Source: Podospora pseudocomata (taxonomy: Eukaryota > Ascomycota > Sordariomycetes > Sordariales > Podosporaceae). Taken from it: 64,000 nucleotides of DNA. Under the pieces are notes generated by a model, which made no database searches, was not told where the DNA came from, and saw nothing but the letters and a program-made list of their open reading frames with translations. The position numbers and the translations under genes were made by a program. This document shows, piece by piece, positions 1 to 10,800 of the stretch. The DNA lies in contig NC_085889.1 of assembly GCF_035222375.1 (NCBI RefSeq), positions 2,294,001-2,358,000 of the forward strand, read 5' to 3'. The first letter of the stretch is position 1. Each line of letters opens with the position of its first letter.

Positions 1-533
1 ACGGGGATGCTCTGGAAGAGTTTGAAGTCATTTGCCATTGGCAAACCTTACTTTGCTAGTTCTCGGGACTTGCGCAGGCGCAAAGCGCGTCATCGCCGGA
101 CCGGCCTCAGGTAGAAATGCTTATCAGTGGTAATTAATTTCTCGATAGCGCAGCGGTTGGGTGGCCCGAGCTCCTCATTCCTCAACGTTGTTGGGCCCCT
201 CAGGTCTGTTGCGCAGCTGCAAGACAAGGAGCCGGCAATCCCTGGCCGGGATCCCCTATCGACCGCGGGGTAGCAGTCAAATTTACTGGAGCCCCTCCAC
301 CACCACCCACCACCACGCCGTTCTGCTTCCCCGTCCCTTGTTCTCGTCTGAAGTTGCTCCCGGACCGTGACTCACGGATTGGCTGACAGCTCCCTTATTT
401 CGGTTTCAGGGGACGCAAAATATTCCCATTTAGGCCACTACCATCACCCTCGACCGAATCCCTTTCCAAAGCCACCTACAGGCCAACACCAAACACACCC
501 CGTCCACATCGACAGTCTCGGAGAATCGTCACC
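1..533. promoter_or_regulatory. Upstream region of the threonyl-tRNA synthetase gene
   Basis: No credible gene is visible; short open frames here lack coding character. A GGCTGAC branch-like site followed by a pyrimidine-rich stretch and TTTCAG (acceptor AG at 408-409) looks like the 3' end of an intron in the 5' leader. I could not fix a matching donor. The last 100 bases are A/C-rich with few G residues, typical of a fungal leader directly before the ATG at 534. Confidence 0.4.
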
Positions 534-2999
534 ATGGAGAAGGTCGAAAAGGTCACCGAAGCCCTCAAGAAGGCCACAATCGGCGGCGATGAGAAGAAGA
601 AGGCCAAGAAGGAGAAGAAGGCCGCCCCTGCCGCCGATGCCAGCGCCGGCCCCCTCGAGGTGAATCCCCCTCCATCCTTCATCCAGGAGCGTATCGACCT
701 GTTCGACCGCCTGTACAAGGAACAGCAGGAGGAAATCGCCAGTAGACCTCGCGAGGACATCACAATCACAATGCCAGATGGCACCATCAAGGTCGGCAAA
801 TCGTACGAGACCACCCCCGCCGGAATTGCCAAGGGCATCTCCAACAGCCTCTTCAAGCGCACTGTTGTTGCGAGAATCGATGGCGAGACATTGTGGGATC
901 TCGAGCGTCCCCTCGAGAAGAGCTGCAAGCTTGAGCTTCTGGACTTCAACGATGACCAGGGCAAGTTTGTCTTCTGGCATTCCAGCGCACATATTCTTGG
1001 CGAGGCCTGCGAGCGGAGGTTCGGTTGCTCGCTGTGCATTGGTCCCCCAGTGGACAATGGTTTCTACTACGAAATGGCTCTGCCAGATGGTGCCGCTGTT
1101 CAGTCCACAGACTGGGCGCCACTTGAGAGTATTGTCAGCAAGGTGGTCAAGGAGAAGCAGCCTTTCCAGAGACTCGAGATGAGCAAGGAGGACCTGCTCA
1201 AGATGTTTGCCTACAACAAGTACAAGCAGCACATCATCAAGGACAAGATTGAGGATGGCACCAAGACCACAGTTTACAGGAACGGCCCCTTGATCGATTT
1301 GTGCAGAGGCCCCCACGTCCCCGACACTGGCAGAATCGAGGCTTTTGCCATCATGAAGAACTCGTCTTCTTACTTCCTCGGTGATGCGAACAACGACTCC
1401 CTTCAGAGAATCTACGGTGTATCTTTCCCCGACAAGAAGCAAATGGCTGCCCATAAGAAGTTTTTGGAGGAGGCCGCTAAGCGCGACCACCGCTTGATTG
1501 GCAAGCAGCAAGAGTTGTTCTATTTTGAGGAGTGCTCGCCCGGTTCGGCCATGTGGCTGCCCCACGGTATGCGCATCCACAATGCGATTATGGATTACAT
1601 CAAGGAGGAGTACTGGGCCCGTGGCTACGACGAGGTCATGACTCCCAATATGTTTAACGTGTCTCTTTGGGAGCAATCTGGCCACTTGGCGCATTACAAG
1701 GAGGACATGTTCCTTCTTGACGTGGACAAGGAGCAGTTCGGTCTCAAGCCCATGAACTGCCCGGCCCACGCCATGATGTTCCGTCACAGAGAGCGCAGTC
1801 ACAAGGAACTTCCCCTCCGCCTTGCCGATTTCGGTGTCCTCCACCGTAACGAAGCCAGCGGTGCGCTCAGCGGTCTCACCAGAGTGAGAAGATTCCAGCA
1901 GGATGATGCCCACATCTTCTGCCGCGAGGACCAGATCAAGGAGGAAGTTGCCGATCTCTTCGACTTCATGCGCAAGTTCTACGGTATCCTCGGCCTCACA
2001 TTCAAGCTCAAGCTTTCTACTCGCCCAGAAAAGTTCCTTGGTGAGATCGAGACATGGGACCGCGCCGAGTCTCGTCTTAAGGAGGCTCTTGACGAGTTTG
2101 CTGCCTCTGACAAGGATGGTGGTGTCTCTTGGGAGCTCAACCCTGGTGATGGCGCCTTCTACGGCCCCAAGATTGATATCGCTGTGCTGGACTGCCTCAA
2201 CAGACCGTGGCAGTGCGCCACCATCCAGCTTGACTTCCAGCAGCCCCAGAACTTCTCACTCGAGTATCAGACTGGCGAGGCTGTGCAAAAGGGTGAGACC
2301 AAGGCTGCTGTTGAGGAGCCTGCTCCTCCTGCTCCTGAGGCCGAGGCTGAGAAGGACAAGGACGGCAAGGAGAAGAAGAAGCCTCTTCTCATCAAGAAGG
2401 CTCTTTCTCCTGGCTGTGCCCGCCCTGTCATGATCCACCGTGCCATGGCTGGCAGTATCGAGCGCTTCACTGCCATTTTGGCTGAGCACTTTGCCGGCAA
2501 GTGGCCATTCTGGATGTCGCCTCGCCAGGTTATCGTTATCCCCGTTGGCATGGGCTTCTTGGATTACGCTAAGGAGGTCGCTGCCCTGCTGAAGAAGGAG
2601 AAGTTTTATGCCGGTATGTTGTTCCTTCACACCCCTATTTTCGACATCAATTCTAACTGTGTGATTCCAAGATGTCGACAGCTCCGGCAACACCCTCCAG
2701 AAGAAGATTCGCAACGGCCAGCTCGCCCAATGTAAGTTACAACAATCCAAGCGCATTTATTCTCGAAGAGAAACTAACATGGTCTTTTAGACAACTTCGT
2801 CTTCGTGGTCGGCGACGACGAGATGCGCAACCGCAAGGTCAACATCCGCTATCGCGACGACACCTCCACTCAGGCGAGAGATGTGCCTTTTGACTTGGAC
2901 GAGGCCATCCAGAAGCTCAGGCAGCTCAAGTCTGACAGGGGCATGTACAACCCCTTCCCTCATGTGGCCGAGGCGAAGAAGGAGGAGGTCAACGCTTAG
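534..2999 (+). CDS. THS1: Threonyl-tRNA synthetase, cytoplasmic type
   Basis: Class II synthetase that charges tRNA-Thr. Three exons, 534-2613, 2672-2731 and 2791-2999, joined by introns of 58 and 59 nt (donors GTATGT and GTAAGT), give 782 residues, a normal length. A Lys/Ala-rich N-terminal tail is followed by a TGS domain (about 75-135), the second additional (editing) domain with the HxxxH site HSSAH near 149-153 and a partner cysteine in LCRGPH, then the catalytic core. Zinc ligands are seen in MNCPAH, DDAHIFC and VMIHRA. Motif 2 ([12 protein letters not shown]) and motif 3 (GSIERF) are present, and an anticodon-binding domain ends the protein. No clear mitochondrial presequence follows the chosen ATG. 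An Ala/Pro/Glu/Lys-rich insertion of about 40 residues lies just before motif 3 (about 581-620). It converges on the phosphatidylserine synthase gene. The family call is firm; the symbol is by analogy to yeast. Confidence 0.95.
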
Positions 3000-3752
3000 A
3001 TGAATGAATGAATAGAAAAAATGAGGGTAGAAAAAGTAGAAGTCATTCCATCGAACCTGTTTCTTGCCTGCCGGTATACCATGAATCTGTAGCTTTTAGT
3101 GGTTTTTTGGTATTGCTTAAAGCAGGGGTTTGGGGGAGCACTGGTGTTGGTGGTGGTGGTGGTGGTGGTGTGGTGTTTGTAGCAGAAATACGAGGTAAAA
3201 AAACCCTTTCGACAAACAAACCAACTTGAGATATTGGTTGTCATGCAAGCCAAGCATGTTTACTAAGAATTCAGGGGTAGCTCGCAATACTGCCTGGAAG
3301 TTGGTCGGCTCGACAACGGACTAAAGAGAGCTGTCCAAAAAAGAAAAAAAAGGTATCATTCAAAAGCCAAAGCAAGGCACTCTACAAGATAACCCAACCA
3401 AACAACGCAAAAGCCGCAACAAAAAGCAAAAAGCCGCAACAAAAAGCAAAAAAACAAAAACTAATCGTACTACTTCATCATGTTGAATTGGCATCCCTTT
3501 TCCCCCTTCCCATTTTGTTCCCCAATCTCTCTCCCTCCATCATGAGAAAAAAAAAGAAAAAGAGGACTCAGAGGTTTGTTACATAAAAGTTGAGTGTGCA
3601 ATCATGCATAGCCTCATGCGTCCCGTGTGTGTTGCGTGTGTCGTCAGGTATCTTTTAACAAAAACCACCCCCTTTTTTATCATTTTTCTTTCCCCAACTA
3701 ATAATCCCAGTTCCTATTTTGTCCCCCAAAAAAACCCTTTTCCATACAAAAC
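3000..3752. other. Convergent intergenic region between ThrRS and PS synthase genes
   Basis: Both neighbouring genes end here, so this should hold two 3' untranslated regions. It is rich in A and T runs, has a short (GGT)n run near 3150-3170, and contains the 20-bp duplication listed separately. I see no gene. Confidence 0.6.
3411..3450 (+). repeat. Perfect 20-bp tandem duplication
   Basis: The unit AAGCCGCAACAAAAAGCAAA occurs twice head to tail with no mismatch, inside A-rich 3' flanking DNA. It is probably a replication-slippage product without function. Confidence 0.85.
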
Positions 3753-4678
3753 CTAAGGCTTAGGGATATGAATCGTCTTGCTGCACATCAAACACCCATG
3801 AATAGCAAACATGAGCGCCACCGGGTGAAACTCTAGGAGGGTGCCCGTGAACAAAGTGCCCAGAGGCAACGCCTCGTGAATCCAGCCCTTGGAGATCCAA
3901 TACGCCATCACCGCGTCGGTAGCCAACGTTGTAGGGATGGGGGTTCCCTCAAAGTATTTTGCCTTTCCTGTGGCATCCTTGGGGATGGCGGCGGCAGTGA
4001 CGTTGAACCGGGCCAGTCTCGTCAGGCCGCACAAGACAAAGAAGCCGAGGAGGAGGTGGTCGACTGGTGTGCGGAGGCCCATGGCGAAGGCGGCTGAGGC
4101 TGGGGCTACGCCGAACGAGATCTTGCAAGACACAAAGCTTGTCAGTAAAAGAGAAAGGTGGGCTGCTGGGAGATGGGGGGAAGACATACAAGATCGGCAA
4201 GCGAATCCAGCTCCTGCCCCATCATGCTGCTCTTTTTCCTCCACCGCGCAACTTTACCGTCGAAAAAGTCAAAGAACAACCCCAGAGGCAGGAACCCCAG
4301 CGCCCAGTAGAGCGTCGAGTGGGCTTCCGTGTTCAGCGCCGAGGCGAGGTGGCCCGTGGCGATGCAGTACCGCAGAGAGGAAAAGACGGAGAGGATGCCG
4401 CAGAGGCCGTTGAGCTCGGTGATGAGGTCGGCCAGGTGGAGGGCGCGAACGAGGGAGAAGTGGCCTACATCGGACGAGAGGAGGAGGTCTTGCTTGTTGT
4501 CTTTTACTGTTGGTGGGTGGGGCGTTAGTTTCACTGGGTGGTGGTTTGGGACAGAAAAGCTCAGAAAATAGCGGGGGAGGGGGAGAATGAACATACGCGC
4601 TGGCGACTTGGAGACGGTGGCATCGTTGCTGGAGGAGGCGGCAGAGCCGGAGGCCGCGACGCTTGTTCTCTTTGACAT
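3753..4678 (-). CDS. CHO1: CDP-diacylglycerol-serine O-phosphatidyltransferase (phosphatidylserine synthase)
   Basis: Makes phosphatidylserine from CDP-diacylglycerol and serine in the endoplasmic reticulum membrane. Three exons on the minus strand, 4678-4597, 4506-4190 and 4121-3753, with introns of 90 and 68 nt, give 255 residues. The second splice joins the signature correctly: DGKVARW, then GQELDSLAD, then LISFGVAPA, which is the CDP-alcohol phosphotransferase motif D-G-x2-A-R-x8-G-x3-D-x3-D. Several hydrophobic helices surround it, e.g. [11 protein letters not shown] and the C-terminal [12 protein letters not shown]. The chosen start gives a short Ser/Ala-rich tail ([10 protein letters not shown]) as in fungal homologues. 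An open frame continues upstream of this ATG but has no family character. The length fits the yeast-type PS synthase; a PI synthase is less likely. Confidence 0.92.
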
Positions 4679-5246
4679 GATGGTGTTGGTTTGAATGTAT
4701 GCGCTGCCGGCTTTGGTTCTGTGGGAGGAGAGCAGGGTAGGTATCGTAAAAAGAGAGAGGTTGGTATGTAGTATGTCTGTGATGAAGGTGTGCTGCTGCT
4801 CCAAACAAAAGCGCAATACAAACAAGGCCACGATGGATTGCGCAGCGCAGTGTATGTACTGGATCAAGGGAATTGCGTCAGGGTCGGCGTGTCGGAGGTA
4901 GGTTGTTTTGTTGGCTCTCTCTTACAAGCAACAAGCAGGAACGGCGCAGGCGGACGCTTGAGCGGGAGTTGGTTTTGACACAGACAGTGGGGACTTTCTG
5001 CCCGAATGGTCTGAACCGTGAACGGTGCGCTTGACCGCCTGCCACATACGGTCTAGCATCTGCCAGAAGGTCTGGATTTTATGCGCCCAGGACGGGATGC
5101 CGTCACTTTTCTGCTGGGCTAAGTGTGTTGCATAATACGTCATGGAAACTGTTCACATTCTGCTGGCACACACGTCGTGGACTTTTTTTTTTTCTTTTTT
5201 TTCATTTACATTATTATGTCTATATAAATTCTCGCTATCAAGACAG
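4679..5246. promoter_or_regulatory. Region upstream of CHO1 and downstream of the UCH gene
   Basis: Holds the presumed CHO1 promoter and leader and the 3' flank of the UCH gene. T-rich runs near 5185-5205 and 5250-5270 are conspicuous. No gene is seen. Confidence 0.5.
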
Positions 5247-5660
5247 TTACTTTTTTTTCTTATTCTTTTTCTTGTTCTGCAAAATATCAAACCAATCAGT
5301 CACAGTCGGATTCTTGAGAAGGAAAGATGGAAGCTCAATCTCTCCCTGCGTCCCTGGCCTGAACTGATCTAGGGCAACGAACGTCGTATCCATATTCAGG
5401 TGTTGCCAAAGTTGATACAGAAGCGGCCTCAAGTCTCCGGTCAAGTCGGCCAACCATCTCCGCCTTTTCCGTCGTATTTCTTCGTCGTCAAGTCCTGGCG
5501 ACCTGGCCCTCTTTTTGCTTGTATTGTTTTCTCCATTATCATCATCATCATCATCATCCCAACGATAACCGTCTTCGAATTCACAGCACTCGTCATCTTC
5601 ATACTCACCATCCTCATACTCCACATTTTCCGGGTATCTCTCCGCTTCCTGCAAGATCAA
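5247..5660 (-). other. In-frame, coding-like continuation of the UCH gene beyond its TAG
   Basis: Directly after the UCH gene's TAG (5663-5661) the same frame stays open for 137 codons. The hypothetical product starts LILQEAERYPENVEYEDGEY, has an acidic stretch with an Asp run encoded by a (GAT)n microsatellite, then basic clusters SKKRAR and RRKRRRW like nuclear localisation signals, then a hydrophobic/aromatic part (LLYQLWQHLNM, FVALDQF) and a lysine tail from a poly-A-like run. No intron that would remove the TAG and keep phase could be found: the only acceptor in phase (TTGCAG) pairs with a donor just 24 nt away. It could be a read-through extension, a C-terminus cut off by a recent nonsense mutation, a base error, or chance. 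Confidence 0.4.
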
Positions 5661-6938
5661 CTAATTCTCGACGAGCTCGTCAAGGGCACCAGACTCGCTC
5701 AACCTTTTTATCCATTCGTGAATGGCCAGTCCGAAATCGTTTTGGCGGCTGGCAGCCCTATTGTCGCTGTCGGTTTGGGTGTTCCCGCAGAGGGCCATGA
5801 GGTTGCACTCGGTTTCCCGCCCTCTCATGTACTCTTCCAGAGTCGACTGAATGTCTATTAACCAATTGTCGGGATTCTCAATGTCGCAGATGTATCCCGG
5901 TTCCGTGTCCAAGCCATCAAAAAGCCAGATGCCGTTACCGATGGGCACAAAAGCAACAAAATGATAGGCTGCACTAGAAGCACCACTACTGCGTCTTCTA
6001 TTAGCAGATGCTGCCTTTCCCTTTGCCCTCTTGGCCGCCCGGGCCCGCTTGTTCCGCATGGCGTCTTGTTCAAGCTCCAGAACAGCATTTAGAAGGTCAA
6101 GGCGGCTGTTGTGCATATTGTGGGCAGCTCGTATAAAGGTGCTGGTGGCGACCTTGTTGCCTCGGAACGAGGGGCTCAAGTCCTTGGACTGCTCTTTGAA
6201 CTCGCTCAGCTTTTCCCCGAGAGCAAGATCTTTGGCGTTCATGACAATGTTCAGGAGGGCAATGGTCCCGCACGCATTTGTAGCCGTCTGCCTGGAGAAC
6301 CACAAATCTGATTTGTCGTCGGGCTGACGCGGGAGCCAAACCTGCCGCATACTTCTGTAACTTTGAAGGAATACCAACCCATGAACCGAAGACCTGTTGG
6401 AGGGGCTGTTAGCAAGGTGAACCATCCGCAGTAGTTGAGAATCATACTCAAAAGTGGCAGCGAGCGTCTCGAGGTCCAGCGGTTCTCTTATCTCTGCGTC
6501 CTCAACACCCAGCTTTCTTAAGATGTCGGTGAAGAGCTTGGGATCCGACACCACCTCTGCCCAACCATCCCACTCTTCCAATTCGTTTTCCTTCCATGGT
6601 TCGAGCGACGCCGCGATGATGTCTTTCGTCACGTGCTCGGGCAGTTCGGGCTCAGGTTCACTGTCAGGATCAGAGTCGGGCCCAGATTGCTGCCCCTCAT
6701 CCTGCTCTGCCTCAGGCTCCGGCTCATCAAGTGCTGGGTTATTTGCCTTCCGCTTTCTAGTCTTCGCAGGCGCCTGCTCTTGTTCGGTATCACCAGGATG
6801 ACTGGGCTTCTTAGTCGCGCGACCCGAACGACGAGGAGCGAAATCCTTAGTATCCTCTGCGTTGGTGACGTGTTTTAGAGAGGAAGAGTCCTCTGGTGCA
6901 TAAAATGGATGCTTGTTCGGTGGTTTTCTCGGACCCAT
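5661..6938 (-). CDS. Ubiquitin carboxyl-terminal hydrolase, UCH (peptidase C12) family
   Basis: Cysteine protease predicted to remove ubiquitin from small adducts or chains. Two exons, 6938-6448 and 6393-5661, with a 54-nt intron (donor GTATGA, branch GCTAAC, acceptor CAACAG) give 407 residues. The intron is a multiple of three with no stop, but splicing restores the UCH sequence ESSVHGLVFLQSYR. Catalytic residues are recognisable: Gln in FSRQTATNAC, nucleophile Cys in NACGT (about residue 204), His in AYHFVAFVP (about 308) and Asp in LFDGLDTEP. Before the domain lies a charged, disordered region of about 130 residues with RRSGRATKKP-like basic patches, suggesting nuclear location. The start MGPRKPP was chosen because the upstream codons look non-coding. 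Overall order recalls UCH37/BAP1-like enzymes. The TAG is followed by the long open continuation listed separately, so the true C-terminus is uncertain. Confidence 0.88.
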   Translation of the reverse strand: MGPRKPPNKHPFYAPEDSSSLKHVTNAEDTKDFAPRRSGRATKKPSHPGDTEQEQAPAKTRKRKANNPALDEPEPEAEQDEGQQSGPDSDPDSEPEPELPEHVTKDIIAASLEPWKENELEEWDGWAEVVSDPKLFTDILRKLGVEDAEIREPLDLETLAATFEYDSQLLRMVHLANSPSNRSSVHGLVFLQSYRSMRQVWLPRQPDDKSDLWFSRQTATNACGTIALLNIVMNAKDLALGEKLSEFKEQSKDLSPSFRGNKVATSTFIRAAHNMHNSRLDLLNAVLELEQDAMRNKRARAAKRAKGKAASANRRRSSGASSAAYHFVAFVPIGNGIWLFDGLDTEPGYICDIENPDNWLIDIQSTLEEYMRGRETECNLMALCGNTQTDSDNRAASRQNDFGLAIHEWIKRLSESGALDELVEN

Positions 6939-7886
6939 GCTGGATTGATATGCCGTGTTGCGTTTGGGAAAGAGAGAAAGAATACCGATCAACGCTGCTG
7001 GAACGAAGGAAGAGGTTGATGATAGTTGGCGCAAGCTGGCTGACTGACAGCAGTATGGGGTTGGTGCCTTGGCCTGCCTGGAATAGGAGGCACGAGTAGG
7101 TCAGTTTTCTGGGAAGTTACCAGAGCCATGAGATGCCGTGGCTGAACTTTGGATGTTTGGCAGGTGCTGGTGACGGCCCGTTGCGCTTTGCTACCCATCC
7201 AAGTTATCCATTACCTTGGACGCTTGGTCTTGACAATACACTCATCAAAAATAACAATCAAAATATGTCTTAATCCGGTGCATGAGGTGGGTGTCTTTGA
7301 GTATCTTGGATATTCAAACAGACGGTTGGTGGTAGGAGGTGGACGGATGGACTACCGTCCGTTTCATGAGAAGAAATATACCTTGAGCAGGCTGTGGAAG
7401 TTGCCGATGAGGATTAATTTCAGGCTCACAGTCATATTGGTCTGCAGAGCATCTTGTTGGGTTCCTAGATCAACCAGGGCAGGGTATGGAGTTGAGAAAT
7501 ATCAAGCTCTGGAAGTTGTGATGAGAGTCAAGAGTGGAGACCTTAGCTTGAGCTTAAACCAATCAACATCGGCTGTCGTTGGACCCTGCCAGCGCGGCCC
7601 AGATGGAAACTGGAGACCGCGTCTTGACGTGCCGCTAACAAAAGCAACAGGAATTTTTGGCAGCTTTCTATTCGCACTGCGCTGCCTGCATCACCTCCAC
7701 GACGAACAGCCAGCCGAATCTTTCTCGAACGAGCGGCCGTCACAAAACACACGCCTGTCGCCAGATACTGTCGCCATTACAAAAGTACCATCGTGGTTGC
7801 GCTTCCACCCATCGTCCATCCCTCATCACCCAAGCACAACAAACCGAGCATCGAGTTATTAGCATCACCACCCAACTCGGCATGCC
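6939..7886. promoter_or_regulatory. Divergent promoter region between UCH and POM152 genes
   Basis: The two start codons face away from each other about 950 bp apart, so both promoters should lie here. An open frame of 237 codons runs through part of it on the plus strand, but its composition and translation show no family character. The last 200 bases before POM152 are C/A-rich, as expected for a leader. Confidence 0.5.
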
Positions 7887-10800
7887 ATGACCAGCGTCGG
7901 TGCCTTTCCTCAGACCCCCGTGGCACCCCGAGTAGGGCGTGCCCGGCCAACTCCCTTCAACGACAATCTTCCGCCAACCCTCCAACACCAGCCCCGACGA
8001 CCACCGGCAAACCCCAATCCGCTGCCCGTGGCTCCCCAAGCAGGCGGCGCACCCCCCACTGCCAACCCTCCCGTCATTCCATTAAACATCCTCGATGCCC
8101 CGACACAGCGTCTGTACGCGGTTGCCGTCTATGCTGCGCTCTTGGCATGGAAGCTCTACGACTGGGCCGGCGTGGTGGAGGAGGACACCGAGTCCTTGTG
8201 GCTGTTTCTCAAATGGGTTGCCATAGATTGCGCCTTCTTGTTCGGCCTGCCAGAGCTTAGGATACCATGGCTGGAACTATCGCAGCCCTTCGTTATATCG
8301 GCCTTCTTTATTCACGCCTTCATTGACTGGTCCTTGATGTTCAACCTTGGGGTATGTTGTGTCCGTCCTCCAGGGAGGTGTTTTGGTACTGACTTTGGGT
8401 CTTGAACAGTTTGGTTGGCAGGGATGGATCATCGGAATTGTCAAGATGTTTTATGATCGCGAACTGGCTATTTCTGAGCACAACGTCAAGCTTTCCAGCA
8501 TTATTCACAACCACTCGCTCATCATGGGCAAGCAAATCATCAACATTCTCCCCGAGGGCTCAGCGGTGCTCAACCCCGAACGACACCCGCTCTGCTTGAG
8601 CAGTGACCAGAAGACCGCGCTCATCCCCATGTTTTTCAACGCTACCATTCCAGTCGAAGTTGAGCTGCTTCGCACCGATCTCGAAACGGGTCATCAAGAG
8701 TCCATCAAGCTCGGCAGAGTGCATCTTAGGGATATCGAACGAAAGGCCAAGAAGAATAGCGACCTTGATGATATGCAGTCTGTGGTCCACTTTGAATATC
8801 CTGCCAAGAAGCCTGGCGCCTACCAACTCGGAAAAGTTCTGGACGAGTACAAGTTGGAGGTGCAGCGTCCTGGTTCCCCAACCTTTGTTGTGCCTTGCCC
8901 AAAGGCTTGGGTTGGGCCCACGACAACCCCCGGAAGGTGTCTTGCTGATCTCTCGGATCTGACTCTTCAGGTGGAAGGTACTCCGCCCCTCAAGATCACT
9001 TACAGCCGTGCCATCAATGGCAAGGATGTCAGCTTTCACTTTCAGAGCTTGCAGCCCGAGGGATTCACGAGTCCTCTCGGCGCCATACGGCCCACGAGTC
9101 TGGTGCAGGATGACGATGAAGACATCTCCTGGGCCAGGCCCCAGCGCGTTCCTGTCAGTGTCAACGAGTCCATGTACGCCAGCGGAAAGTGGCAGTACTC
9201 TGTTGACGAGGTCCAGGACGGATTTGGGAACGTTGTTAAGTACATTTCCCCTTCGGAAGATCCAGAGGGCAAAGCCAAGCCCAAGGAACTGGTCCAGGAC
9301 TTCCTCGTCAAAGAACGCCCAATCCTTAAACTTGATGGGTGTGATCTGAGGAACCCGTTGAGGGCTGCCAGGGGTGACTCCAAGGAGCTGCCGGTCAAGT
9401 TTGGGATTGGCGGTACGCCTGATTCAACAGCGCACAGTCTGAGCTGGCTTTTCTCGCCCATAGACACCCTTACAGATACCGGAGATCATGGAGATGTGGT
9501 TTCGGTTGGCACCTTCAATGCTAAAAACGCCAGGGACAAACCAAGGATCTCTGCTCCCGGTCTTTACACTCTCAAGTCTGTATCTTCCGGTGGATGTGAG
9601 GGTGAAGTGCGGGAGCCATCCTCCTGCTTGCTTTTGAACCCTCTCGAACCAAAACTTTCACTGCGTTCAGAAGAAATTCCAGACACATGTGCTGGCAACT
9701 CGATCGGTCTCCAGGTGGACCTTCACTTGATTGGCACCCCACCGTTCATCCTTCGATACGATATCATTGAAAACGGAAAAACGAGACACGCGGACCCGGT
9801 TAAGATCCCTGGCCTGCGCCACCAGATGGAGTTGATTCCCAGCGTTTCCGGGCACCACAAGTACATCTTCACTCATATCAGTGACGATGTCTACAAGGGA
9901 GTCAAACTTTCGGGCCCAGAATTCACCCTGGAGCAGGATGTCAAGCCGCAGGCGAGCGCTATTCTCCAGCAGACCATCGGTAAAAAGGCTTGCTTGGGAG
10001 ACCACGTGACGGCGGACGTCATGCTCCTGGGAGACGCACCCTTCACTTTGGAATGGGAAATCATCCACGATGGAAAGAGAAAGGCCCACAAGGCTACCAA
10101 CATTGAAGGGAATGAGTACCAAATCTCGACGCCGCCTTTGACCCAGGGTGGCGAGTACACTCTGGCATTGAGCAGCGTGCAGGACAAGAGAGGCTGCCGC
10201 AACTTTTTGAAGCAAGAGCTGAAGATCTCGGTACGTCGCCAAAGCCCAAGGGCTGCTTTTGGCCAGATTGAGCACAAGCGCAAGATCACGGGCGTCGAGG
10301 GCTCGCCCCTTAGCCTGCCTTTGAGGCTCACTGGTGAGGGACCCTGGAAGGTCTCGTACATCAAGCTCAACGACGACGCGGCTACGCGCCAAGAGAGGAC
10401 TGTCAGAAACGACAATGGTTTTCTTTCGGTCCGGGAACGTGGTACCTACCAGCTTGTGGATGTTTGGGACAACCAATGCCATGGTGTTATTGACCCCAAG
10501 ACCTCCACATTTGAGGTCGACTGGTTCTCTCGCCCCGACATGTCTGTGCTGCTCTCTCACGGCGTTCAGCGAACGGAGACTGGATACCGCCTGGAAGATG
10601 TCTGCGAAGGTGATGTGTCTGGTTTCGAGGTGGGCATGAAGGGTAAGTCGATACTCCATCACTGTGGTAATTTGATCAACTGTTAACTTGTCATAGGAAC
10701 TCCCCCATTCTCGATTGAGTACGAGATTCGCCACAAGCCCCCTCAAGGGTCAGCGTCTACTGCCAAGAAGAAGTTTGATGTCGCCTTGAGAAAGGAATCA

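Noticed and set aside
444-1913. Open frame of 489 codons antisense to ThrRS
   Set aside because: It mirrors a highly biased GC-rich coding strand; no family signature, and the sense gene is certain.
7149-7862. Open frame of 237 codons between UCH and POM152
   Set aside because: Composition and translation look random, and it ends inside the POM152 leader.
9667-10746. Open frame of 359 codons antisense to POM152
   Set aside because: Shadow frame; the sense protein has clear Ig-like repeats.
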